Counted from the stretch's first letter, positions 1 to 5,534 are shown. The stretch: DNA of 5,657 nucleotides from Oscillospiraceae bacterium (GCA_003508605.1 DNUB01000059.1:1035-6691), one strand, 5' to 3'. A program made the numbers and translations. The notes: a model not told the origin generated them from the sequence alone.

Positions 1-76
1 TGAAGGCGTTGCAGTAGTTGCAGGTCTTGCAGTTCTTGCAACAGGCGCAGTTGTAATCGCTAAGAAGAGAAAGTAA
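1..76 (+). CDS. C-terminal end of a sortase-anchored surface protein (partial, 5' end outside window)
   Basis: Only the last 24 codons and the TAA stop (74-76) are present, read from base 2. They encode a hydrophobic, Ala/Val/Gly-rich stretch of about 19 residues followed by the basic tail KKRK. The translation equals the last 24 residues of the protein at 316-1083, where the same stretch directly follows a QPNTG motif. It is therefore the membrane-spanning and cytoplasmic-stop part of a sortase sorting signal, and the missing upstream part very probably carries the same PNTG motif. The gene is the first visible member of the tandem array on this strand. A strong hairpin terminator follows at 112-141. 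Nothing can be said about its ectodomain from this window. Confidence 0.85.
   Translation, partial: EGVAVVAGLAVLATGAVVIAKKRK
1..76 (+). repeat. Dispersed coding repeat, copy 1 (sorting-signal tail)
   Basis: This 76-bp tail differs by two bases from 1008-1083 and by about seven from 2020-2095. Both differences from copy 2 are silent. The copy is cut by the window edge, so its true left boundary is unknown. Confidence 0.85.
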
Positions 77-93
77 TTTAAGACAGTCTTAAA
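77..93. repeat. Short perfect inverted repeat directly after the stop codon
   Basis: TTTAAGACAGTCTTAAA has two 8-base arms around a single central base and begins one base after the TAA stop. With one central base it would fold poorly as an RNA hairpin, because the loop would need about three bases. A DNA-binding dyad or chance are both possible. The separate strong terminator at 112-141 means it is not needed for termination. Confidence 0.4.
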
Positions 94-111
94 ATTTATT
101 TTCGGATCTCA

Positions 112-141
112 AAAAAGGATGAGCTTCGGCTCATCCTTTTT
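112..141 (+). terminator. Rho-independent terminator of the first surface-protein gene
   Basis: A perfect 13-bp stem (112-124 with 129-141) closes on a TTCG tetraloop. The GC-rich core is GGATGAGC/GCTCATCC, and the A-run on the left pairs with the T-run on the right. The T-run gives the U-tract in the + direction; the A-run would also give a U-tract on the other strand, so it could work both ways. It lies about 35 bases after the stop codon and before the promoter of the next gene. Confidence 0.9.
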
Positions 142-214
142 GTTAAAAAGCTATTGCTATAAGCGCATTTGACAGGATATGAAAAAACATAAAGCGGTTT
201 TTTCGAAAATTCTA

Positions 215-243
215 TTGACATTTTTAAGTAAATAGCTTATAAT
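215..243 (+). promoter_or_regulatory. Consensus sigma-A-type promoter for the second surface-protein gene
   Basis: TTGACA (215-220) and TATAAT (238-243) are both exact consensus hexamers with the optimal 17-base spacing. Transcription would start near 249-251, giving a leader of about 65 bases before the ATG at 316. This predicts strong constitutive-type transcription unless a repressor acts here. An AT-rich dyad (181-188 with 197-204, GAAAAAAC/GTTTTTTC) sits just upstream of the -35 box. Confidence 0.9.
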
Positions 244-315
244 GATACCAATGAATATAACTATGTCGTTAATTCATAATTCAAGGAGCAAAAAAATAAA
301 CAGGAGGATTTTATT

Positions 316-1083
316 ATGAAAATGAAAAAAATTTTAGCTCTTGCAGCAGCAAGTTTAACAGCTGCTGCACTGGCAGTTTCCGCATGTGCCGAACCCGCAG
401 GCTTGGATATCAAGCTTAACAACTGGGCACACCGCAACAGCCTTAACATGAGCAAGGCTTACTACCAGGTAGACGAAGAGGAAATGGACGCTGTACCCGG
501 ATTTAAAGCAAACGACGTGGAAATTACCGGAGACGGACAGTATACCGTTGGCGTTGAGTTCGACACCTTCACCGCCAAGGACGGCGAAGACGCTTTCTGG
601 AGAGTTTTGAAGCTTGAAACGGGTATTGTTGCAGAAGGTCACGAGGACGTTAAAATCACTATTGACAAGCTTACCGTTGACGGTAAGGAGGTAGAGGGTG
701 CAAAAAGCGCCGTTCAGATGAACTCCAAGCCCGAAGCAAGCGATGATTATGACGATCAGACCCTTTTGGATTACAAAACCGAATACATTGTTGTTGAGCT
801 TTTCAATGAATGGAATCCTGACAGCAAGTATATCGCTTCTTCCGATTACGGCCGTAAGGTAGAGGTTACATTTACAGTTACAGGTCTTAAGGCTGCTGAG
901 GGCGAAGCTCCCTCCGGCGACGCTACAGAAGCTCCCGCAGGCACAACGGGCGCACAGGGCGACGTAAACAAGCCCTCCACCGATAAGGGTCAGCCCAACA
1001 CCGGTGTTGAAGGCGTTGCAGTAGTTGCAGGCCTTGCAGTTCTTGCAACAGGCGCAGTTGTAATTGCTAAGAAGAGAAAGTAA
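316..1083 (+). CDS. Putative sortase-anchored surface protein with PNTG-type sorting signal (255 aa)
   Basis: The protein is predicted to be exported and fixed to the cell wall; its ligand or function is not recognisable. Residues 1-25 form a signal peptide: a basic start (MKMKK), a hydrophobic core and a likely signal peptidase I site after A23-C24-A25. VSAC at 21-24 also fits a lipobox, so Cys24 lipidation is an alternative. Residues 26-190 are an acidic ectodomain with alternating beta-type segments (for example QYTVGV, VKITI, VEVTFTV) and three Trp (37, 95, 166). Residues 195-225 form a Gly/Ala/Thr/Pro linker. QPNTG (226-230), a hydrophobic stretch (231-250) and AKKRK make the sorting signal. 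The start is fixed by AGGAGG at 302-307, eight bases before the ATG. It is a paralog of the protein at 1298-2095: linker and tail nearly identical, ectodomain similar only in short patches. Any carbohydrate-binding role would be a guess. Confidence 0.9.
   Translation: MKMKKILALAAASLTAAALAVSACAEPAGLDIKLNNWAHRNSLNMSKAYYQVDEEEMDAVPGFKANDVEITGDGQYTVGVEFDTFTAKDGEDAFWRVLKLETGIVAEGHEDVKITIDKLTVDGKEVEGAKSAVQMNSKPEASDDYDDQTLLDYKTEYIVVELFNEWNPDSKYIASSDYGRKVEVTFTVTGLKAAEGEAPSGDATEAPAGTTGAQGDVNKPSTDKGQPNTGVEGVAVVAGLAVLATGAVVIAKKRK
916..1083 (+). repeat. Dispersed coding repeat, copy 2 (linker plus sorting signal)
   Basis: From the GDATEAP linker start to the stop codon this segment matches 1922-2095 at protein level except for a small length change in the linker and a few substitutions. 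The last 76 bp match 1-76 with two silent changes. It is the most conserved part of the paralogs. Confidence 0.85.
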
Positions 1084-1118
1084 TTCGGCGCAGGGCTTTT
1101 GATTTCTTTCATATGTAA

Positions 1119-1150
1119 AATAAAAGGACGGATTTTTCCGTCCTTTTATT
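1119..1150 (+). terminator. Rho-independent terminator of the second surface-protein gene
   Basis: A perfect 14-bp stem (1119-1132 with 1137-1150) with a TTTT loop has the core AAAAGGACGGA/TCCGTCCTTTT. The descending arm ends in TTTTATT as the U-tract. It starts 36 bases after the TAA stop (1081-1083) and separates this gene from the promoter of the next. Confidence 0.9.
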
Positions 1151-1228
1151 AGCAGATAATACAATTTTTTTGCATGAGGTTTGTATGTTTCACCAAATGA
1201 AAACGATTAACTTTGTGCAAAAGGTTAA

Positions 1229-1257
1229 TTGTATTTTAGGTTATAATCCTATATAAT
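1229..1257 (+). promoter_or_regulatory. Probable promoter of the third surface-protein gene
   Basis: Two exact TATAAT boxes lie ten bases apart, at 1242-1247 and 1252-1257. The second has a weak -35 (TTGTAT, 1229-1234; three of six consensus bases) at 17-base spacing. The first has no good -35 at normal distance. An imperfect dyad at 1207-1228 (TTAAC...GTTAA around TTTGTGCAAA) overlaps the region just upstream and could be an operator. The -35 is clearly weaker than in the promoter of the neighbouring paralog, which suggests different strength or activator dependence. Confidence 0.6.
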
Positions 1258-1297
1258 AAAACTACAATAATTTTATTCTATATGGAGGAATACTAAA

Positions 1298-2095
1298 ATG
1301 AATATGAAAAAGATTTTAGCAGGAGCTACCGCTTCTGTGCTGGCTGTTTCTTCTTTGGCAGCAGCCGCAAACGCTTACGAAGCATCCTTGATGTATGCTG
1401 ACGGCAGCTGGTCCTTTAACACAATGAATGAGGACGCAGAGTATAAAAAAACCACAGCGGATATTACCGCCGACGGCACTTATACTGTTTCTGCCGATGA
1501 GTTCCTGATGAACAGCGATGATGAGGATTACACCCTCGGAAACGGTGCAACGGTTTTCTGTGTTGACATCGTAGATTTGGCAAAGGACAAAAACTGCGGT
1601 GCCGGTTCTGAAGCTTATGATGCACTGCAGAAGGATGCAAAGGCTGCCGATAAGATGAAGGTTGCACAGGACGCCGGCATAAATGTTACGGACGTTAAGG
1701 TTCAGATTACCGACGCTGATGGAAAAACAACCGATATAGCTGTAGATCAGAGCAAGGTTCTCTTTGGCGATCTCGAAGGAAACGGCAAAATTCGTATTGA
1801 AATTTACAATGAGTATGGCGAAACCAAGGAAAACAAGCCTATTGATACTACCACCATTGCTAATGCACAGAAAGTTGCTGTAACATTTACAATTTCAGGC
1901 ATATCCGATAACGAAGCCAATGGCGATGCTACAGAAGCTCCCGAAGGCGATACCACTACAGGCGCAGCAGGCGACGTTAATAAGCCTTCTACCGACAAGA
2001 ACCAGCCCAACACCGGTGTTGAAGGCGTTGCAGTAGTTGCAGGTCTTGCAGTTCTTGCAGCAGGTGCTATCGTAGTTGCTAAGAAGAGAAAGTAA
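1298..2095 (+). CDS. Putative sortase-anchored surface protein with PNTG-type sorting signal (265 aa)
   Basis: This is a second complete member of the array, predicted to be wall-anchored, with unknown ligand or function. Residues 1-26 are a signal peptide with a likely signal peptidase I site after A24-N25-A26; there is no lipobox here. Residues 27-200 are an acidic, Asp-rich ectodomain. Patches aligning with the paralog at 316-1083 are DGTYTV (59-64), RIEIYNEYG (166-174, versus VVELFNEWN) and KVAVTFTISG (192-201), which suggests the same beta-rich fold. Two Cys (88 and 100) occur only in this copy and could form a disulfide. Residues 209-234 are the Thr/Ala/Gly/Pro linker. QPNTG (236-240), a hydrophobic segment (241-260) and AKKRK complete the sorting signal. 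GGAGG at 1284-1288, nine bases before the ATG, supports the start. No sortase gene is in the window. Confidence 0.9.
   Translation: MNMKKILAGATASVLAVSSLAAAANAYEASLMYADGSWSFNTMNEDAEYKKTTADITADGTYTVSADEFLMNSDDEDYTLGNGATVFCVDIVDLAKDKNCGAGSEAYDALQKDAKAADKMKVAQDAGINVTDVKVQITDADGKTTDIAVDQSKVLFGDLEGNGKIRIEIYNEYGETKENKPIDTTTIANAQKVAVTFTISGISDNEANGDATEAPEGDTTTGAAGDVNKPSTDKNQPNTGVEGVAVVAGLAVLAAGAIVVAKKRK
1922..2095 (+). repeat. Dispersed coding repeat, copy 3 (linker plus sorting signal)
   Basis: This is the counterpart of 916-1083. The block from GDVNKPSTDK through QPNTGVEGVAVVAGLAVLA is preserved with one residue changed, and differences cluster in the last third of the hydrophobic segment (2061-2080). 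The bases just after the stop (TAATTTAA) match copy 1 rather than copy 2. Confidence 0.85.
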
Positions 2096-2149
2096 TTTAA
2101 AAGTATTACTTGTTTTGAAAAATTTTTCTATTGTTAATTACCTCTAATT

Positions 2150-2179
2150 AAACCGCCCTTCGAAAGAGGGCGGTTTTTT
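2150..2179 (+). terminator. Rho-independent terminator of the third surface-protein gene
   Basis: A 10-bp stem AAACCGCCCT/AGGGCGGTTT (2150-2159 with 2167-2176) with a seven-base loop runs into a six-base T-run (2174-2179). It lies 54 bases after the stop codon and ends the + strand array. Confidence 0.92.
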
Positions 2180-2250
2180 ATGATATTTTAAAACACACCG
2201 GCGAAGCCCTTGCAGGTGTTCTTTTTTTCCGCATTATGTTGCAGAGAAAT

Positions 2251-2284
2251 AAAAAAGCAAGGGGAAGAAAATTCAACCTCTTGC
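2251..2284 (-). terminator. Rho-independent terminator of the biotin-dependent carboxyltransferase operon
   Basis: Read on the - strand, GCAAGAGG (2284-2277) pairs with CCCCTTGC (2264-2257) with one A-C mismatch, closing a 12-base loop. TTTTTTATTT follows (the six T from 2256 to 2251). It begins 16 bases after the oadA-like stop codon, the right place to end the operon. Together with 2150-2179 it insulates two convergent transcription units. Confidence 0.85.
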
Positions 2285-2300
2285 CTTAGATATTTACCGA

Positions 2301-3722
2301 TTAAACTGGCATCACCTTGTTTACCTTATCGGCGTGCACATTGTCGATACCGTTTTCCTTATCTCTTCTCTTCTCAAAGAATTTTTCCGCAACCTGACCG
2401 AACATTGCATAGCTGAGAACGTCCTCCTCCTGCTCGGTCCACTTTGCCGCCTCCTGCTTCAGCTTTTCCAATTCGGGGGCGATAAGGTCGGCGGGACGGC
2501 AGTCGATGGGCTTTTCGTCGCCGATAATCCTTTTTCTGAATGCGGGATCGATATCGACGGGAGTTTTTCCGTATTCGCCTTTAACAAGACCCTTAAACTC
2601 CTTGGTAACCGTCTTGTAACGCTCGCCCGTAATTACGTTGAATACTGCCTGCGTGCCCACAATCTGGGAGGTAGGCGTTACTAAAGGAGGATATCCTGCG
2701 TCCTCTCTTACTCTCGGCACCTCCTGCAATACCTCGTCAAGCTTTTCGGACTTGCCCGCCTGCTTAAGCTGAGATATAAGGTTGGAAAGCATACCGCCGG
2801 GTACCTGGTATAAAAGCGTGTTGGCGTTAACGCCCATAACCTTGGGGTCAAGCTGTCCGCTCTTAAGATATTTTTCACGGAGCGTCTGGAAGTAGTCCCT
2901 TACCTCGTTCAATGCGTGAAGGTCGAGACCCGTGTCATATTCCGTACCCTGCAAAGCCGCAACCATAGACTCGGTGGAGGGGTGGCTTGTACCCATTGCA
3001 AGAGGAGAGATAGCAGTATCGATTACGTCAGCCCCCGCTTCAATGCCCTTTAACAGCGACATTGAAGCAAGACCCGATGTATAGTGTGAGTGAAGCTGAA
3101 CGGGAATTTTAACGGCAGCCTTTAACGCCTTTACAAGCTCGTATGTGGTATAGGGCTTTAACAGACCCGCCATATCCTTTATACAAATGCTGTCTGCGCC
3201 CTCGTCCTCCAGCTGCTTTGCAAATTCAACAAACTTTTCGTTGGTGTGAACGGGGCTTAAGGTGTAGCTGATACAGCCCTGAAAGTGTGCGCCCTCCTTC
3301 TTTGCTGCCTTTATGGAGGTTTTCATATTTCTTATATCGTTAAGAGCGTCAAAGATCCTTATCACATCAATACCGTTGGCGACGCACTTCTGAACGAAGT
3401 ATTCCAGCACGTCGTCCGCATAGTGGCGGTAACCGAGCATATTTTGTCCTCTGAACAGCATTTGCAGCTTGGAATGGGGCATTTCCTTACGGAGAATGCG
3501 GAGTCTTTCCCAAGGATCCTCGTTCAGAAATCTGAGGCAGGAGTCAAAGGTTGCCCCGCCCCAGCATTCAACGGAGCGATAACCGATTTTGTCCATAGTG
3601 CCTAAAATAGGGCGCATTTCGTCCATTGTCATTCTTGTGGCAATAAGGGATTGATGAGCGTCTCGAAGGACGGTTTCGGTAATTCCGACTCTCTTTTGAT
3701 TAACCGAATTTTCGTTTGCCAT
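2301..3722 (-). CDS. oadA: OadA/transcarboxylase 5S-type carboxyltransferase subunit (473 aa)
   Basis: This subunit carries out carboxyl transfer between biotin and the oxaloacetate/pyruvate pair at a metal centre; it is expected to be cytoplasmic. Residues 12-285 form an HMGL-like TIM barrel. It has the family signatures RDAHQS (20-25), WGGATFDSCLRFLNEDPWER (54-73), RGQN (91-94) and FDALND (124-129). The metal ligands expected from the family are all present: D21, carbamylated lysine K182 in CIKDMAG, and H211/H213 in LHSH. Residues 290-440 form the conserved carboxylase domain with NTLLYQVPGGMLSNL and GYPPLVTPTSQIVGTQAV. Unlike many OadA and pyruvate carboxylase B proteins it ends without a biotinyl domain; the neighbouring 121-aa carrier supplies it. 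AAAGGAG (3734-3740), 11 bases before the ATG, supports the start. The gap to the carrier gene is 24 bp. Family membership is near certain; whether the complex is a decarboxylase pump or a transcarboxylase is open. Confidence 0.95.
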   Translation of the reverse strand: MANENSVNQKRVGITETVLRDAHQSLIATRMTMDEMRPILGTMDKIGYRSVECWGGATFDSCLRFLNEDPWERLRILRKEMPHSKLQMLFRGQNMLGYRHYADDVLEYFVQKCVANGIDVIRIFDALNDIRNMKTSIKAAKKEGAHFQGCISYTLSPVHTNEKFVEFAKQLEDEGADSICIKDMAGLLKPYTTYELVKALKAAVKIPVQLHSHYTSGLASMSLLKGIEAGADVIDTAISPLAMGTSHPSTESMVAALQGTEYDTGLDLHALNEVRDYFQTLREKYLKSGQLDPKVMGVNANTLLYQVPGGMLSNLISQLKQAGKSEKLDEVLQEVPRVREDAGYPPLVTPTSQIVGTQAVFNVITGERYKTVTKEFKGLVKGEYGKTPVDIDPAFRKRIIGDEKPIDCRPADLIAPELEKLKQEAAKWTEQEEDVLSYAMFGQVAEKFFEKRRDKENGIDNVHADKVNKVMPV

Positions 3723-3746
3723 AAAGTGTGGAGCTCCTTTCTGAAA

Positions 3747-4112
3747 TTACGCATTAAGGGTAGCAATAACCGAACCTGTGGAAACGCTTTCGCCCTTGCT
3801 CACGTTAATGGAGGCGATGGTGCCGTCTCTGTCGGCGACTACGTCGTTTTCCATTTTCATAGCCTCCAATACGGCGATAACCGTACCGTTCTTAACGGTA
3901 TCGCCGACCTTAGCCTTAACCTCAACGATAGTGCCGGGCATAGGTGCGGAGATCTTTACGTTTCCCGCCGTGCCGGCGGCTGCCTTGGGAGCGGCTGCGG
4001 GCTTGGGAGCTGCCGCCTTCACCGCTGCGGGAGCTGCGGGTGCGCCGCCCTCCGTCTCTTCCACTGTAACGTCATAAGCGGTGCCGTTTACGGTAATGTT
4101 ATATCTTTTCAT
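3747..4112 (-). CDS. Biotin carboxyl carrier protein (1.3S/MmdC/GcdC-type, 121 aa)
   Basis: This small mobile carrier holds carboxybiotin between the two carboxyltransferase subunits. Residues 1-22 (MKRYNITVNGTAYDVTVEE...) are the N-terminal segment typical of carriers in biotin-dependent decarboxylases and transcarboxylase, which binds partner subunits. Residues 23-49 are an Ala/Pro/Lys-rich flexible linker. Residues 51-121 are a biotinyl domain with the APMPG motif (56-60) and EAMKM (83-87). K86, 35 residues from the C-terminus, is the biotinylated lysine. The length is close to the 123-residue 1.3S subunit of Propionibacterium transcarboxylase. The reading frame is open further upstream into the preceding gene, but the conserved N-terminus and the ribosome binding site at 4122-4128 select this ATG. 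Biotinylation needs a BirA-type ligase encoded elsewhere. Confidence 0.95.
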   Translation of the reverse strand: MKRYNITVNGTAYDVTVEETEGGAPAAPAAVKAAAPKPAAAPKAAAGTAGNVKISAPMPGTIVEVKAKVGDTVKNGTVIAVLEAMKMENDVVADRDGTIASINVSKGESVSTGSVIATLNA

Positions 4113-4121
4113 AAGCTGATA

Positions 4122-4128
4122 CCTTCCT
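4122..4128 (-). promoter_or_regulatory. Ribosome binding site that fixes the biotin carrier start
   Basis: AGGAAGG on the - strand lies nine bases before the ATG at 4112, in the 44-bp gap after the upstream stop codon. It favours this ATG over an in-frame upstream start at 4244 that lies inside the preceding gene. Confidence 0.8.
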
Positions 4129-4156
4129 CTTACTTTTGTGTATTTATGTGTTTTAC

Positions 4157-5524
4157 TTAATATACAAAATTGATATGCTTGCGTGCGGGAGAAATGACTC
4201 TCTTGCCCGCAAGTGCTTCCAAAGCGTTGTTGATCGTTGCCCAAATCTCGCCCGCCTCGATAACGTCGTCAGCTGCGCCCTTTGCTACTGCGTTTACTGC
4301 GCTTGCCTCGTCGGCGGCATATTCCTCCGCCTTCTTATCCAATTCCTCCTTGGAATTGCACTTATCGGCGTAAAGGAACACGGCGGCAGCCTTTGGAGTA
4401 AGGGGAGCAATAACGGCATTTTCAAGAGCCAGCGTCAAATCCGCATTTGCGCCGCAGAAGGCGGTGTAAATTCCCCCTAAGGCATTGCCCGTTATAAGGG
4501 AAATTTTCGGGGTAGTAGCGGCGGCGTAGGCCTGCGCAAGTCTTGCGCTGCTGCGGACAGAGCCTGCAAGCTCCGCCCTGCTGCTGACCTCAAAGCCCTC
4601 GCTGTCCACAACCGTAATAACGGGAATTGAAAAGCTGTCGCAAAGGGTAACAAATCCCGCAATTTTAGCCGAGTCGTCGGCGGTAAGTCTGTCCTCCGTC
4701 TTATTGGTTGCCACAAAGCCCACCGTTTTCCAATTAAGGCTTCCCAAGGCGGTGTAGCTTGCTTTTCCGAATTGGGAATACAGCTCAATAAGGCTGTCCT
4801 TGTCCGCTATTGCCTTAACCATTTCTTCGCCCTTTAAGGAAGGGTCGGCAGCCTGTTCGGTAACGGCAAAATAATCGTTTCCGCCTACCTCCAAATTGTT
4901 CTGAGGCAAAATGGAAACCAACTCCCTCGCTTTTTTCAACGCCTCCGCCTTATCCTTAACGGTAATGCAGGAAACGCCCGACAAAGCGGCGTTTTTCGCC
5001 GTGCCTGCTCCCTGTGTTCCGTCGTCCGCCACAAAGGGAGGGGTAACAAACAGCTCAGCCTTTTCCGTCATAATCACAAAATCCGCCATTGTCGCCAAAA
5101 TAGCGGAGGTACCGCCGCAAACGCCGCTGACTACGGCTATCTGAGGAGCAACCCCCGAAAGAGAGGCGGACGCACCGATAATCTCGCCGTAAGCGGAAAG
5201 CAGCTCCGCACCCTCCGAAATATCGCCGCCCTTTGAGTCATACACAGCGATAACGGGCGCACCGTTTTTAACCGCTTCCTTGTAAAGCCTTACGATTTTT
5301 GTTGCGGCAGCCTTGCATACTGCGCCGCTTTTAACGGCGGAATCCTGAGTAAAAGCATAGACAAGACCGCTGTCGACCTGTCCGAAGCCGGTAACTGCGC
5401 TTTCTCCCGTAAATGCGGAAAGCTCGGTAAAGCTGTCCTCGTCAAAAAGAGAAAGGAGAGCGGTTTTAGCTTCGCTTTGCGCAGCTTCTTCCTTTAACTG
5501 CGCCAAGGTTTTGTTAGTTGCCAC
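4157..5524 (-). CDS. Divergent CoA-ester carboxyltransferase (MmdA/PccB/12S-like, 455 aa)
   Basis: This subunit probably transfers a carboxyl group between biotin and an acyl-CoA; the substrate is unknown. The two-lobed carboxyl transferase (crotonase-type) layout is visible. The N-lobe (about 20-205) has LFDEDSFTELSAF, FTQDSAVKSGA, KNGAPVIAVYDS (86-97), AYGEI and the oxyanion-type Gly pair G137-G138 in VCGGTS. The C-lobe (about 235-440) has LTADDSAKIAGFVTLCDSFSIPVITVVDSEGF (in two joined blocks), AYAAATTPK and GG at 350-351 followed by IY. It is shorter than the roughly 510 residues usual for MmdA/PccB. Differences from the family: the EELGGA-x-x-H region after the N-lobe is missing, VPGFLPG is replaced by SEGFEVS, and GGAY by GGIY. 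The reading frame is intact, so this is divergence rather than decay. It starts with GTG (5522-5524). It is first in the operon, 44 bp before the carrier gene. Confidence 0.85.
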   Translation of the reverse strand: MATNKTLAQLKEEAAQSEAKTALLSLFDEDSFTELSAFTGESAVTGFGQVDSGLVYAFTQDSAVKSGAVCKAAATKIVRLYKEAVKNGAPVIAVYDSKGGDISEGAELLSAYGEIIGASASLSGVAPQIAVVSGVCGGTSAILATMADFVIMTEKAELFVTPPFVADDGTQGAGTAKNAALSGVSCITVKDKAEALKKARELVSILPQNNLEVGGNDYFAVTEQAADPSLKGEEMVKAIADKDSLIELYSQFGKASYTALGSLNWKTVGFVATNKTEDRLTADDSAKIAGFVTLCDSFSIPVITVVDSEGFEVSSRAELAGSVRSSARLAQAYAAATTPKISLITGNALGGIYTAFCGANADLTLALENAVIAPLTPKAAAVFLYADKCNSKEELDKKAEEYAADEASAVNAVAKGAADDVIEAGEIWATINNALEALAGKRVISPARKHINFVY

Positions 5525-5534
5525 TTTTGTTATG

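Noticed and set aside
169..204. Possible extra promoter starting from TTGACA at 169-174
   Set aside because: No -10-like hexamer occurs at 16-18 bases spacing; the sequence there is around AAAGCG. The consensus promoter at 215-243 explains transcription of the gene.
1..1083. CRISPR or integron-like reading of the repeated tail
   Set aside because: The repeats are in-frame 3' coding ends of about 76-170 bp separated by whole genes. They encode a sorting signal, and no short spacers, cas genes, integrase or attC-like folds are visible.
355..1164. Long - strand open frame (269 codons) opposite the second surface-protein gene
   Set aside because: It is antisense to a gene with a clear promoter, ribosome binding site, signal peptide and sorting signal. 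Its translation is Cys/Asn/Val-rich without any recognisable domain, and it runs through the terminator at 1119-1150. It is a shadow of codon bias.
2195..2228. Possible second + strand terminator after 2150-2179
   Set aside because: ACACC (2195-2199) pairs with GGTGT (2215-2219) around a small GGC-GAA-GCC hairpin with a six-base bulge, followed by a T-run. The stem is short and interrupted, and a strong terminator already lies just upstream. It may be a backup, but this is not supported enough to annotate.
3651..4160. + strand open frame (169 codons) across the biotin carrier gene
   Set aside because: It lies antisense to the carrier and the start of the OadA-type gene, both strongly supported by conserved motifs. 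Its Cys/Gly-rich translation reflects the Ala/Pro linker on the other strand.
3747..4244. Longer biotin carrier starting at 4244
   Set aside because: The added 44 residues would come from sequence overlapping the 3' end of the upstream carboxyltransferase gene and have no resemblance to carrier N-termini. The ATG at 4112 has a good ribosome binding site and a conserved MKRYNITVNG start.
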